Position numbers and translations under genes: made by a program
In this document: piece after piece, positions 16,401 to 25,150 of the stretch
Position numbering within the stretch: the stretch's first letter is position 1
Layout: the number at the start of each line of letters is the position of its first letter
Assembly (NCBI GenBank): GCA_964535195.1
Contig: CAZHSI010000017.1
Location: 1-30,859 of the forward strand
Length of the DNA stretch: 30,859 bases
From: UBA9339 sp964535195
GTDB taxonomy: Bacteria; Pseudomonadota; Gammaproteobacteria; UBA9339
Reading direction: 5' to 3'
The notes under the pieces: model-generated
Database searches by the model: none
Told to the model about the DNA's origin: nothing
Seen by the model: the letters and a program-made list of their open reading frames with translations, nothing else

Positions 16401-17540
16401 TTAACTCCCGCAGAACCTTCTTCGAGCTTTAAAATTTAATAGCCTAGACAAGGATAACCACCAGCCAAGCTCATGACCAATTAAAATAATTGCTAAAAAC
16501 AACATTAAACCATGCACCCACCACATACCAATTACTGGTGTCAATACTCCTCTCCTAATCCATGCCTTAGATAAAGATAAAAAATTAGCGTATATTATAT
16601 AAAGTAAAACAGCTGGTGCAAGCTTAGCATAACGCCCCCGCTTTGGTTGCACCCGACTTAAAGGAGTAGCAACCAAAGTTAGAATAAAAGCAGACAAAGG
16701 AAAAGAGAGGCGCCACTGTAACTCCGCCGCAGCAAAGCTGCTTTTACGTTCTTTCCATAGTTTGAAGGTAGGGATGCTACTTTCATCACTACGCCAACTC
16801 GGTATTTCTTGTTGTATTTGAATCCCATACTCATTGTACTTTATTATCTCATAATCTTTTTTCCCCGGCGTACCAAGATAGCGATAACCATCAACTAATA
16901 CCATATAGGAGTTACCAGTTTCAGGGTCAATCTTCTTGTAGGCACGCTTCGCCGTAACAACACATGAATTGGAATCATTACCACTAAGTTGCAGATCGGG
17001 TTGTTCGGCAGCAAAAACATCATAAAACTGTTTCTTATCTTCAGATACTGATCCAACATAAAATACCCATTTACCATCTTTAGCAACTTCATTAAAACGA
17101 TTAGGCTTAATCATTTCCAGGTTAGTTGAAGTAGCACCAGACATTATATGATCAGTATATTTATACACTTTGGGATTAAGCCATAAAGAAAGAACGGCAA
17201 CCAATAACATAATTATTGCAGAAAAAATTAAAGTAGTAATCAATAGACGCTTAGGATTAACACCACAAGCAGCAAATACTATCATTTCGCTATCGGCATA
17301 TAAGCGTCCATAAGCAAGCAAGATCCCAATAAATAAACTAGCTGGCAAAAGTATAGCTGATAAAAGTGGTATTTGTAACAGCAGTAACAACTTAACGGCC
17401 TCGCCTGATAACACGCCACTTGCAGCAGAATGCATAAAACGCACCAACATATTACTTAAGAAAATAAAAAGTAATACCACCATCGCTGCCAGCATGGCGG
17501 TATAGACTTCGCGCATTAGGTACCGTGTTACTATTTTCAT
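16401..17540 (-). CDS. lptF: LPS export ABC transporter permease LptF
   Basis: A 379-residue partner of LptG. It opens MKIVTRYLMREVYTAMLAAM, followed by membrane helices, LLAYGRLYADSEMIVFAACG (coupling region), a periplasmic beta-rich domain with QIQQEIPSW, and C-terminal helices starting LQWRLSFPLSAFILTLVATP. The WRLSFP segment is typical of LptF. The ribosome site GAGGAG lies within a TTTTACGAGGAGTATACA block that matches the end of the dispersed repeat seen at mlaE and mlaD. The start is 55 bases after serS. Confidence 0.95.
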   Translation of the reverse strand: MKIVTRYLMREVYTAMLAAMVVLLFIFLSNMLVRFMHSAASGVLSGEAVKLLLLLQIPLLSAILLPASLFIGILLAYGRLYADSEMIVFAACGVNPKRLLITTLIFSAIIMLLVAVLSLWLNPKVYKYTDHIMSGATSTNLEMIKPNRFNEVAKDGKWVFYVGSVSEDKKQFYDVFAAEQPDLQLSGNDSNSCVVTAKRAYKKIDPETGNSYMVLVDGYRYLGTPGKKDYEIIKYNEYGIQIQQEIPSWRSDESSIPTFKLWKERKSSFAAAELQWRLSFPLSAFILTLVATPLSRVQPKRGRYAKLAPAVLLYIIYANFLSLSKAWIRRGVLTPVIGMWWVHGLMLFLAIILIGHELGWWLSLSRLLNFKARRRFCGS

Positions 17541-17543
17541 TGT

Positions 17544-17565
17544 ATACTCCTCGTAAAATAAATTT
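17544..17565. repeat. Repeat-end motif before lptF
   Basis: ATACTCCTCGTAAAATAAAT at 17544-17563 matches the outer end of the mini-element at 24214-24234 and of repeat copy C at 26283. On the reverse strand it gives TTTTACGAGGAGTAT, which includes the lptF Shine-Dalgarno. Confidence 0.6.
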
Positions 17566-17595
17566 AATCCGTTGTTGCCCTTATTTTACTAAGAA

Positions 17596-18879
17596 TCAAA
17601 TTTCATTCAGTATAACTTTTTCCCCATCCATATAACTCCACAAGGCCTCGGGCAAATGAATTTGTCCATTTTGATCCTGATAATTCTCCATAATCGCAAT
17701 CAGCGTGCGCCCTACTGCCAACCCCGAACCATTTAAAGTATGTAAGAGCTCGGTTTTGCCAGTTGCAGCATACCGCAACCTCGCTTGCATACGTCGCGCT
17801 TGAAAATCCTCATAATTACTGCACGAAGAAATCTCCCGATATTTATTTTGGGATGGCAGCCACACTTCTAAATCATAAGTTTTTGCAGCAGAAAAACCCA
17901 TATCGCCACTACATAGCGCCATCACCCGATATGGTAACTCTAATTTTTGTAATATTTTTTCAGCATGACTCGTCAACTCTTCGTGAGCCTGGTAAGAATT
18001 TTGTGGCTTTTCTATCCGGACTAATTCTACCTTTTCAAACTGATGTTGCCGAATCATTCCTTGCAAGTCTTTACCATAGCTACCAGCCTCACTACGATAA
18101 CAAGGAGTATAAGCAACAAACTTTAATGGCAAGCTCTCTTCAAGAACAATCTCATCACGAACTAAATTAGTAACCGGTACTTCAGCGGTTGGAATCAAGC
18201 TATACTTAAAATCGCCATCAATATTAAATTGATCCATTTTAAATTTTGGCAATTGCCCAGTGCCAAACAAACTTGCTTCATTAACTAAGTGTGGGACATA
18301 AACCTCTTTATAACCATGTTCTTTAGTATGAACATCAAGCATAAATCGTGCGAGGGCGCGGTGTAATTTGGCAATTTTATTGTATAACACCACAAACCTT
18401 GCGCCAGTAATTTTAGCAGATGCGGCAAAGTCCATCATGCTTAAAGCTTCACCTAAAGCAATATGATCTTTCGGCGTAAAATCAAACACTCGGGGTTTAC
18501 CAAAATATCTAATTGCTACGTTACTTTCTTCGTTTAAACCATCAGGAACAGTTTCATGGGGTAAGTTTGGTACACTAGTATAAATCTCATTAGTCTTAGT
18601 TAGTATTTCTTCAAGCTCCTTTTGCCTGGCTTCAAGTTTCTCCCCAACCCCTTGCATTGTAGCAACTATAGCGGAAATATCCCCACCTTTGGCTTTAGTT
18701 AAACCAGCCTCTTTTGAGTTTTTATTACGTTCATTTTGTAAGTTTTGTACTTCAATCTGTAATAAGCGACGCTTCTCTTCAAGCTCTTGGATTAAGGCTA
18801 CATCTAACACAAAGCCACGCTTTTTTAGACGTCTAGCCGTTTCTTGTAATTCTTGTCGAAAACATTTTGGATCAAGCAT
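17596..18879 (-). CDS. serS: Serine--tRNA ligase
   Basis: A 427-residue class II aminoacyl-tRNA synthetase that charges tRNA-Ser with serine. The N-terminal arm (about 30-100) is a long antiparallel coiled coil (LEEKRRLLQIEVQNLQNERN), the tRNA-binding arm of SerRS. Motif 2 is TPCYRSEAGSYGKDLQGMIR followed by HQFEKVE. Motif 3 is NGSGLAVGRTLIAIMENYQ. The length is normal. rarA lies upstream on the same strand, as in E. coli (rarA-serS), but here 716 non-coding bases separate them. Confidence 0.97.
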   Translation of the reverse strand: MLDPKCFRQELQETARRLKKRGFVLDVALIQELEEKRRLLQIEVQNLQNERNKNSKEAGLTKAKGGDISAIVATMQGVGEKLEARQKELEEILTKTNEIYTSVPNLPHETVPDGLNEESNVAIRYFGKPRVFDFTPKDHIALGEALSMMDFAASAKITGARFVVLYNKIAKLHRALARFMLDVHTKEHGYKEVYVPHLVNEASLFGTGQLPKFKMDQFNIDGDFKYSLIPTAEVPVTNLVRDEIVLEESLPLKFVAYTPCYRSEAGSYGKDLQGMIRQHQFEKVELVRIEKPQNSYQAHEELTSHAEKILQKLELPYRVMALCSGDMGFSAAKTYDLEVWLPSQNKYREISSCSNYEDFQARRMQARLRYAATGKTELLHTLNGSGLAVGRTLIAIMENYQDQNGQIHLPEALWSYMDGEKVILNEI

Positions 18880-18926
18880 ACCTTATTTCCCCATTTTAAT
18901 ATTACAAAACCTTCTGCTTTAGCCAA

Positions 18927-18935
18927 TTATCCACA
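18927..18935 (+). promoter_or_regulatory. Perfect DnaA box
   Basis: TTATCCACA lies 48 bases upstream of serS and is followed by AATATACACAGATGTACACA, two further weak CACA repeats. A single site is not an origin. Confidence 0.45.
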
Positions 18936-19010
18936 AATATACACAGATGTACACAAAAGCTATCAACTTGATACATAAGGTATTTCTTCCACTTAAATTA
19001 ACTATAATCT

Positions 19011-19118
19011 AAATTTCCTCGAAGCTTGCTTCGAGAACAAAGCAATGGGGGACAGTCAAGGGGGAGAGGCGCAGCTCTCCCCCTTGACCGAGCCACGTGG
19101 CGAGTCTAAACTTGATTA
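19011..19118 (-). repeat. Dispersed repeat family, copy B (best palindrome)
   Basis: Opposite orientation to copies A and C. It contains a perfect 13-base inverted repeat, TCAAGGGGGAGAG (19056-19068) with CTCTCCCCCTTGA (19075-19087) and a 6-base loop. CCACGTGG and GGCGAGTCTAAACTTGATT follow, the reverse complement of the start of copy A. A second small hairpin, CGAAGCTTGCTTCG, replaces part of the far end. Confidence 0.85.
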
Positions 19119-19436
19119 AATAACAACCAACCTTGGCTTTAGTAGACACCAACGGTTACCCACACGTAGGGGGTATATACGGCTAAGCCAAATTTATTCT
19201 TAAGATCGGGGGCGATATCTTGTTATCCCTTCTTACCAAGGAGTAACAGTAATTCCCTTAAATTGTTTTTTTTCGCCGATCTTGCTAAAAATAAACCGAT
19301 TCACAATTTTTAAAATCTTTTGTTATTAACCGTAACTGAACAAGATCCCGCTTGAGTATTGTGAGAACTATTGATTTCAATAAATAATATAGGTTTTTTC
19401 GGTCGCTTATAGCAGTTCCCTAAAATATAGATCTAT

Positions 19437-19471
19437 ATCATCGCGAGCAAGCGCGTAGCAATCCAGTGTTT
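19437..19471. repeat. Short 'GCGAGC...GCAATCC' repeat
   Basis: TATCATCGCGAGCAAGCGCG followed by TAGCAATCCAG. This resembles the small palindromic repeat (CATTGCGAGG...GCAATC) common in Rickettsia and other host-associated bacteria. A related copy lies at 23356-23402. Confidence 0.5.
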
Positions 19472-19505
19472 TTAAGCGTTTGGAATTCGCCTTCGGCTCG
19501 CATAT

Positions 19506-19539
19506 AATAAAAACTTATAGTCTAAATTAAGTTTTTATT
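19506..19539. terminator. Likely bidirectional terminator after rarA
   Basis: AATAAAAACTTA (19506-19517) pairs perfectly with TAAGTTTTTATT (19528-19539) over a 10-base loop. T-runs on both sides suit Rho-independent termination of the leftward aroK-rarA transcript, 56 bases after the rarA stop. Confidence 0.65.
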
Positions 19540-19595
19540 TTTCGGACCATACTCCGAAATTGTACGACAAAAATGTAATATGGTTAGCTAGTCGA

Positions 19596-20924
19596 TTACT
19601 TTTGCGACGCTACATCTAACTTCCGTAGATGGGCTAATTTTTCACTAATTTTAATTTCAAGACCGCGAGAGGTAGGGCGATAATATTGTCTTTTAGACAG
19701 ACCTTCTGGCAAATAATTCTCTCCTGCAGCGTAGGCCTCATTCTCATCATGAGCATAACGGTAATCCTTACCATATCCAAGTTGCTTCATAAGCTTCGTC
19801 GGCGCATTACGGATATGGAGCGGCACCTCAAGTGACCCATACTCTTTAACGTCATGCATTGCTTCGCCAAAAGCAACGTAACAAGCATTGCTTTTGGCAG
19901 CAACTGCCATATAAATAACTGCTTGGGCAATAGCAAGCTCCCCTTCAGGGGAACCTAAGCGCTCATAAGTGGCCGTCGCTTCAAGTGCGAGAGTTAATGC
20001 CCTGGGATCTGCATTACCAATATCTTCGCTTGCCATCCTAATTATCCTACGTGCGATATAAAGCGGATCGCATCCGCCATCAAGCATACGACAAAACCAA
20101 TATAAAGCTGCATCCGGTGAAGAACCACGCACCGCTTTATGCAATGCTGAAATCTGATCATAAAACACCTCTCCACCTTTATCAAAACGCCGCATCCCTT
20201 CAGGGAGAATTTCTTGTAATAACTCATCAGAAATTTCCTCTTTACCCGCTTTATTTTCAGCAAAATCGACACAAATTTCCAAAAAATTAAGTGCTTGCCT
20301 TGCATCCCCGTCAGCGATATGCGCTATTTTTTCCCGTAATTTTTCTGGAAAAATTATCTGGCGTCTACCAAAACCACGTTCTTCATCAAAAAGGGCTTGG
20401 TTAATTACTTGTAAGATATCTTTTTCACTCATCCTTTTTAAAACATAAACCCTTGCTCGCGAAAGTAAGGCGCTATTTAACTCAAACGAGGGGTTTTCAG
20501 TAGTAGCGCCTATTAATGTTAAAATCCCCTCTTCTACAAACGGTAAAAATGCGTCTTGCTGTGCCTTATTGAAACGATGTACCTCATCAACAAATAATAT
20601 GGTAGGCTGATTCTTAGTTTCACGGATATTTTTTGCGCGACCTACTACCTCACGAATATCTTTTACCCCGGCAAGAACTGCAGAAATACTCTCAACATTG
20701 GCACCGACACTAACCGCCAATAATTTAGCCAAAGTTGTTTTACCACTACCCGGAGGTCCCCATAAAATCATAGAGTGTAAAACTTTATTTTCAATTGCCA
20801 ATCGCAGCGGCTTACCCCTACCTAATAAATGTTGTTGTCCAATAAATTCATCGACACAGCGTGGTCGCATACGTGCAGCCAAAGGTTGATAAGAGGTTCC
20901 AGCTTGTCCTTTGGTATTAATCAT
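19596..20924 (-). CDS. rarA: Replication-associated recombination protein A (MgsA/RarA)
   Basis: A 442-residue AAA+ ATPase acting at stalled replication forks. The N-terminus reads PLAARMRPRCVDEFIGQQHL. Walker A is GPPGSGKTT (56-64) and Walker B is ILFVDEVHRF (108-117). GATTENPSFELNSALLSRAR is sensor 1 and the arginine-finger region. The C-terminal tetramerisation domain includes RRIIRMASEDIGNADP and HDVKEYGSLEVPLHIRNAP. All are RarA signatures. The start is 4 bases after the aroK stop, so the two are co-transcribed. Confidence 0.96.
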   Translation of the reverse strand: MINTKGQAGTSYQPLAARMRPRCVDEFIGQQHLLGRGKPLRLAIENKVLHSMILWGPPGSGKTTLAKLLAVSVGANVESISAVLAGVKDIREVVGRAKNIRETKNQPTILFVDEVHRFNKAQQDAFLPFVEEGILTLIGATTENPSFELNSALLSRARVYVLKRMSEKDILQVINQALFDEERGFGRRQIIFPEKLREKIAHIADGDARQALNFLEICVDFAENKAGKEEISDELLQEILPEGMRRFDKGGEVFYDQISALHKAVRGSSPDAALYWFCRMLDGGCDPLYIARRIIRMASEDIGNADPRALTLALEATATYERLGSPEGELAIAQAVIYMAVAAKSNACYVAFGEAMHDVKEYGSLEVPLHIRNAPTKLMKQLGYGKDYRYAHDENEAYAAGENYLPEGLSKRQYYRPTSRGLEIKISEKLAHLRKLDVASQK

Positions 20925-20928
20925 AAAG

Positions 20929-21465
20929 TTACAATAAGGTAGGATTTTTGGTTTTAATTAGTTTGACCAAATCAGCGACAGCGACTTGTGTCGACTTATG
21001 GTCTGTATTATAAACAATGTCAGCTAACTCTTCATAGAGCGGCATATATTCATCGTGGAGCTGTTTTAAAATGTTGCGACGTTGTTCGACCTCTGCAGAT
21101 AATGGACGCTTTTTGCTATAACCAGTCCGGACTAACTGATCATCTAAAGAGGTATACAAATAAATAACTATTCCATGCCGACTAATGGCTTGCCTATTTT
21201 CAGCGATTGCTACCGTACTACCACCAGTAGCTAAGATAATATTGCATTTCTGCGTAAGTTCGGCAATAACTTTTTGTTCACGGCGATGAAAACCCGCTTC
21301 CCCTTCAAGATCATATATCCATAACACCTCTACACCAGCTCGCTCTTCAATCACTTGGTCAGAATCATAAAACTCCCAACCAATTTCTCGAGATAAAGCT
21401 TTACCAATACTGGTTTTGCCAGCACCCATGGGACCGATTAAAACTATGTTATATTTGCTCCTCAT
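20929..21465 (-). CDS. aroK: Shikimate kinase
   Basis: A 178-residue enzyme that phosphorylates shikimate in aromatic amino acid synthesis. The P-loop is GPMGAGKTS (11-19). FYDSDQVIEERAGV provides Asp34 and Asp36 for shikimate and Mg2+. RREQKVI, LATGGST and the lid KKRPLS follow. All expected motifs are present. Usually aroK is followed by aroB; here rarA follows instead. The ATG has no good Shine-Dalgarno. The upstream 118-base gap to metK contains GGGATAAACTCTACCCCCG, which faintly resembles the dispersed repeat. Confidence 0.95.
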   Translation of the reverse strand: MRSKYNIVLIGPMGAGKTSIGKALSREIGWEFYDSDQVIEERAGVEVLWIYDLEGEAGFHRREQKVIAELTQKCNIILATGGSTVAIAENRQAISRHGIVIYLYTSLDDQLVRTGYSKKRPLSAEVEQRRNILKQLHDEYMPLYEELADIVYNTDHKSTQVAVADLVKLIKTKNPTLL

Positions 21466-21583
21466 TTACATTTACTTCGACTATAAACGGATCAATTTTT
21501 TGACTTCGCCGCGGACTTGCCTAAAGGGATAAACTCTACCCCCGTTTGCGTCATCCCCACATCCTGTAACAAAGAACCTGGCA

Positions 21584-22732
21584 TTATACGTCACCACATA
21601 AAGCCTCAACCTTGTCAGTACGCTCCCAAGTAAAGTTAACATCATTTCTACCAAAATGACCGAAAGCAGCAGTTTTATAATAGATTGGGCGAAGTAAATT
21701 TAAAGTATCGATAATACCATGGGGAGTAAGATCAAAATGCTTATCAATCAATTTAAGTATTTTATCGTCGCTAACTTTACCTGTACCAAAGGTATCAATA
21801 CTAACGGCAACCGGATCAGCAACACCAATAGCATAAGCAACCTGAACTTCACATTTATCCGCCAGCCTTGCGGCCACAATATTTTTTGCTACGTAACGCA
21901 TCATATAACTTGCAGACCTATCAACTTTAGATGGATCTTTACCTGAAAAACAACCGCCGCCATGATGAGCAGCACCACCATAGGTATCGACGATGATCTT
22001 ACGCCCAGTCAAACCAGTATCTCCTTTAGGACCACCGATCACAAACCTACCAGTTGGATTAATCAGATATTTAGTATTTTTAATTAACTTTGCTGGTAAT
22101 GCCGGTTTAATAATCTTTTCAATAACTGCCTCAGTTAAATCCTTATGAGAAATATCTTTAGTATGCTGCGTCGAAAAAACTACGGTTTCAATGCCAACTA
22201 GCTTACTATCTTCGTATTTAACCGTAACTTGGCATTTGCCATCTGGCCGCAACCAGGGAAAAACATTATCATGCAAAATTTTGGCTTGGCGCTCCATCAA
22301 GCGATGAGAATACATTAATGCTGCTGGCATTAGTTCTGGGGTTTCATTAGTGGCATAACCAAACATTAAGCCTTGATCACCCGCTCCTTGTTTTTTGTGC
22401 TTGCCTTCATTAACTCCCCGAGCAATATCATGAGATTGTTTACCAATAGCACTTAACACTGCACATGAATCCGCATCAAAACCAAGTTCAGGATCAGTAT
22501 AACCAATCTCACGAATAACCCGACGCACCAATTCTTCAATATCAACCCAGGCCGTTGTCGTAATCTCTCCAGCTATCAAAACCATACCGGTTTTTAATAT
22601 AGCCTCACACGCCACGCGACAATGAGCATCCTGACACATAATAGCATCTAACACTGCATCGGAAAGCTGATCAGCAACCTTATCGGGATGCCCCGCGGCA
22701 ACCGATTCTGAAGTAAATAAATATTGCCCCAT
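21584..22732 (-). CDS. metK: S-adenosylmethionine synthetase
   Basis: A 382-residue enzyme making S-adenosylmethionine from ATP and methionine. It has MGQYLFTSESVAAGHPDKVA, the nonapeptide-like GAGDQGLMFGYA and the P-loop-like GGGCFSGKDPSKVDRSASYM. Length and motifs are normal. Its start lies 2 bases after the stop of the auxiliary lipoprotein gene, so it is probably expressed with the mla genes. That linkage is unusual and may simply reflect read-through. Confidence 0.98.
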   Translation of the reverse strand: MGQYLFTSESVAAGHPDKVADQLSDAVLDAIMCQDAHCRVACEAILKTGMVLIAGEITTTAWVDIEELVRRVIREIGYTDPELGFDADSCAVLSAIGKQSHDIARGVNEGKHKKQGAGDQGLMFGYATNETPELMPAALMYSHRLMERQAKILHDNVFPWLRPDGKCQVTVKYEDSKLVGIETVVFSTQHTKDISHKDLTEAVIEKIIKPALPAKLIKNTKYLINPTGRFVIGGPKGDTGLTGRKIIVDTYGGAAHHGGGCFSGKDPSKVDRSASYMMRYVAKNIVAARLADKCEVQVAYAIGVADPVAVSIDTFGTGKVSDDKILKLIDKHFDLTPHGIIDTLNLLRPIYYKTAAFGHFGRNDVNFTWERTDKVEALCGDV

Positions 22733-22734
22733 GC

Positions 22735-23412
22735 TTACCTCTTTAGCTTTTGCTTTAAAATTCTTGTTACTTGCATCATAACCTTTTGTAGCCCTTCATT
22801 CCAAGCATTTAATAGACTCTCACTATTCTTAGCTTTTAATGGCTGAGTTACACGAAACACTTGGTCTAGTAATAGCATATCTTTATCATCAACTGTGTTA
22901 GTTAAACGAAATTGTATCGCCATAACTGCTTGTGGCTTTTCTCGCTCACGGTAATCAGCATATAATTCGACTAATTTAACCTGCAAAACATTTCGTGTAT
23001 TTAAGGATTGAGTGGCTTCTAAGTCACAACCAGTATAGAACTGTAAATAAGATTTTATCAGTAAATCCAGCTGCTCCGCTGGTAAGACTAAAAAACCATT
23101 ATAATAATCCACCAAATAACTATCCGCCCCTATCCGATAAAGAAAATCTAAGCGATCAAAAGGAGAGGAGGCACTTGGTTGTTCGACAAAAACTGAACAA
23201 CTCGATAAACCAACAATACTTTTCTTTACTAAGTTTTTTGGAGCAGCTAATAAATACTGCTTACGCTCAACATATTTACTAGAAACACAACCAACCAAAA
23301 AGCCACATAAAATGATTATTGACAAAAAGTAAACCCTTTTTATAACTGCTCTTACCATCATTGCGAGGAACGAGCATAGCGGGTGCAGTGAATAGTGATC
23401 TCTTTTTTTCAT
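22735..23412 (-). CDS. ABC-type transport auxiliary lipoprotein (PqiC/ABC_trans_aux-like)
   Basis: A 225-residue lipoprotein. The signal is VRAVIKRVYFLSIIILCGFL ending in the lipobox LVGC; the mature domain reads YLLAAP, VGLSSCSVFVEQPSASSPFD and YNGFLVLPAEQLDLLIKSYL, the pattern of PF03886 lipoproteins that work with MCE (MlaD-type) proteins. Two starts are possible. ATG at 23412 overlaps the mlaD stop as ATGA, the classic coupled arrangement. ATG at 23358 gives a more normal signal peptide. I prefer 23412: the 16 residues between MKK and VRAV are encoded by a copy of a short repeat, which looks like an in-frame insertion into the signal peptide. It lies between mlaD and metK in the operon and should bridge the inner-membrane complex to the outer membrane. 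Confidence 0.85.
   Translation of the reverse strand: MKKRDHYSLHPLCSFLAMMVRAVIKRVYFLSIIILCGFLVGCVSSKYVERKQYLLAAPKNLVKKSIVGLSSCSVFVEQPSASSPFDRLDFLYRIGADSYLVDYYNGFLVLPAEQLDLLIKSYLQFYTGCDLEATQSLNTRNVLQVKLVELYADYREREKPQAVMAIQFRLTNTVDDKDMLLLDQVFRVTQPLKAKNSESLLNAWNEGLQKVMMQVTRILKQKLKR
23356..23402. repeat. Short palindromic-type repeat inside a coding sequence
   Basis: CATCATTGCGAGGAACGAGC begins the repeat, which continues to GTGATCTC. It matches the CATTGCGAGG...-type repeat of host-associated bacteria and is related to 19437-19471. It occupies codons 4-19 of the auxiliary lipoprotein frame without disrupting it. Confidence 0.6.
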
Positions 23413-24212
23413 AATTTATTCGGATCCAAAGGCGGTGGATAAGAACTAAATACGATATCCGATGGCTTAAGTTTGATTCTGTTAGATACCACCCGGAGAT
23501 CATCAGAAACAATTTTAAAATTTTGCACAATGTTTAACAGCGGATTATTAATTTGGTTTAATAATATTTCGGCTCTATTAGTTACCCGATTAAGTGAGGC
23601 AGTCAAAGTGATCATGCTAGAAAATAATCGTTTAAAGTCTACATCTTTTAGCTCGTTCATAATGTTCTGAGCATTTTCACTTAATAGAGTCAAGGTGCTG
23701 GTTACTGTGGGGATAAAAAACACCTTCGGCTCCCAATCGAGCTTAGGGAGAGGACTAGTTTTGGGATCAACATAATCAAGTTCAAGGTAGCTAGTCCCCG
23801 TCAAACCCTTCGCTACTAGTTTAACTCGCAAACCTTCCGCAACCTCTTTGGTTAAAAATTGCGCTACCTCTTCGCTAGAAAGTTCTGTAAAAAGCTTAGA
23901 AGTAATAGCAATTTTGACATAAATAGCGCGGGTACGTTCATCTTTATCTAAATCCCCAGCCAGCTTATATATTTCACTAGCAAAAGAAATGCTTTTAACA
24001 TAGCCAATTTGTAGCCCACGATATTTTACTGGGGTACCTTCAGAAACTCCTTGGATCGACTCCTCAAAATAGGTTTCAATATAAATTACTTTTTGAAAAA
24101 GCTTGCTGGAACCAAAAATCAATAAAGCAAAAATCATTAACCCAATACCTACCAAAACAAAGGTACCTATTTTAAAATAGTTTAAACCATTGCTGTCATT
24201 AAGTTTAACCAT
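23409..24212 (-). CDS. mlaD: MlaD family (MCE domain) lipid-transport protein
   Basis: A single-pass membrane protein with an MCE domain that binds phospholipids in the periplasm for the MlaFEDB complex. From the start chosen here (ATG at 24212) it has 267 residues: one N-terminal helix (FKIGTFVLVGIGLMIFALLI), the MCE domain (IYIETYFEESIQGVSEGTPV, KYRGLQIGYV, GLTGTSYLELDYVD), and a C-terminal helical tail. The frame extends to ATG at 24269, but that segment is repeat-derived and has no ribosome site. ATG 24212 has GAGGGG 4 bases upstream. Its stop overlaps the next gene by ATGA. Confidence 0.93.
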   Translation of the reverse strand: MVKLNDSNGLNYFKIGTFVLVGIGLMIFALLIFGSSKLFQKVIYIETYFEESIQGVSEGTPVKYRGLQIGYVKSISFASEIYKLAGDLDKDERTRAIYVKIAITSKLFTELSSEEVAQFLTKEVAEGLRVKLVAKGLTGTSYLELDYVDPKTSPLPKLDWEPKVFFIPTVTSTLTLLSENAQNIMNELKDVDFKRLFSSMITLTASLNRVTNRAEILLNQINNPLLNIVQNFKIVSDDLRVVSNRIKLKPSDIVFSSYPPPLDPNKL

Positions 24213-24213
24213 T

Positions 24214-24334
24214 ATACCCCTCGTAAAATGAATTGAGACTTGGACATCTACGCTGCTCGCGGTCATCATTTACGTAAATATACTCCGGCTGCTTGAGGCA
24301 AGTTTCGCGCCTGAATTCATTTTACGAAGGGTAT
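24214..24334. repeat. Mini-element with 21-base terminal inverted repeats
   Basis: ATACCCCTCGTAAAATGAAT (24214-24233, plus one T) is the inverse of 24314-24334 (AATTCATTTTACGAAGGGTA plus T): 20 of 21 bases match. Between them are 79 bases without an ORF, containing TTTACGTAAA. This looks like a MITE or palindromic repeat inserted between mlaF and mlaD. Its left end supplies the mlaD Shine-Dalgarno. Confidence 0.85.
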
Positions 24335-24388
24335 GGCATCAAAAAAAATACCCTAAGAACCTGTTTACGAGGAGCACATACTCCCAAT

Positions 24389-25147
24389 CTAAATACCTCT
24401 CCCACCCAAAAATCTATTTTCAAAAAATCTTACCACTAATGGCTGACTACTTTTTAGAAGCTCAGCTGGTCTTCCTTCAGCAACCACCTTACCATTATCT
24501 AATAAAACAACCCTTCCCGCTATCCTACAAATACTCGTAATGTCATGCGATACAATAATAAAAGTCACCCCCAAAATCTTAGATAAGTTTACAATAAGTT
24601 GATCAATTTCAGAAGAAGTAATAGGATCTAATCCTGAAGTTGGTTCATCTAACAAAAGAATCTTAGGATCAAGTGCCATAGCTCTCGCCAACGCCCCCCT
24701 CTTTTGCATACCACCACTAAGCTCTGCTGGCATATAATCAAAGAACTTCCCTAAACCTACCATTTTCAATTTACTGTGGGCAACTTCTAAAACAGCCTCG
24801 GGGGGCAGCTGCGTAAGCTCTTCTAGTGGTAAAGCAACGTTCTGCAATAAAGTCAGCGAACCAAATAAAGCTCCTTTTTGATAAAGAGCCCCGATTTTTT
24901 TTAAAATAGCTAGTCGCTCCGTTTCAGATGCTCGATTAAGATTTTGTCGATCAATTAATACATCACCACTAACTGGCCTCAATAAGCCAATCATATGACT
25001 CAACAAAGTAGTCTTACCACACCCTGAACCACCAATAATCATAAAAATTTCACCCGGATAAATATTAAGACTTATATCATTCAAAACAACCCGTTGCCCA
25101 TAACGGGCTACTAGATTTTTAACTTCAATTACCGGGGTTTGCGTCAC
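24389..25147 (-). CDS. mlaF: Phospholipid ABC transporter ATP-binding protein MlaF
   Basis: A 252-residue ATPase of the Mla lipid-asymmetry system. Walker A is GGSGCGKTT (39-47), the ABC signature LSGGMQKR (143-150), Walker B ILLLDEP (163-169), and the switch His is His201 (IVSHD). The signature with MQKR is typical of the Mla/MCE-linked ATPases. It begins 3 bases after mlaE. A repeat element of about 120 bases separates it from mlaD. Confidence 0.96.
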   Translation of the reverse strand: MTQTPVIEVKNLVARYGQRVVLNDISLNIYPGEIFMIIGGSGCGKTTLLSHMIGLLRPVSGDVLIDRQNLNRASETERLAILKKIGALYQKGALFGSLTLLQNVALPLEELTQLPPEAVLEVAHSKLKMVGLGKFFDYMPAELSGGMQKRGALARAMALDPKILLLDEPTSGLDPITSSEIDQLIVNLSKILGVTFIIVSHDITSICRIAGRVVLLDNGKVVAEGRPAELLKSSQPLVVRFFENRFLGGRGI

Positions 25148-25150
25148 AAA

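Larger units (their letters stand above)
18880..19595. other. Long non-coding gap with repeats between rarA and serS
   Basis: A 716-base gap in an otherwise compact leftward cluster. It holds a perfect DnaA box (18927-18935), repeat copy B (19011-19118), the 14-base palindrome ATATAGATCTATAT (19425-19438), a second short repeat (19437-19471) and a terminator-like hairpin (19506-19539). 19126-19420 has no ORF or recognised RNA; parts such as GATCGGGGGCGATATC are locally GC-rich and could be structured. Confidence 0.6.

Noticed and set aside
24213..24269. N-terminal extension of mlaD to ATG 24269
   Set aside because: The extra 19 residues are encoded by the mini-element and there is no ribosome site. 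ATG 24212 has GAGGGG at the right distance and leaves a normal MCE N-terminus.
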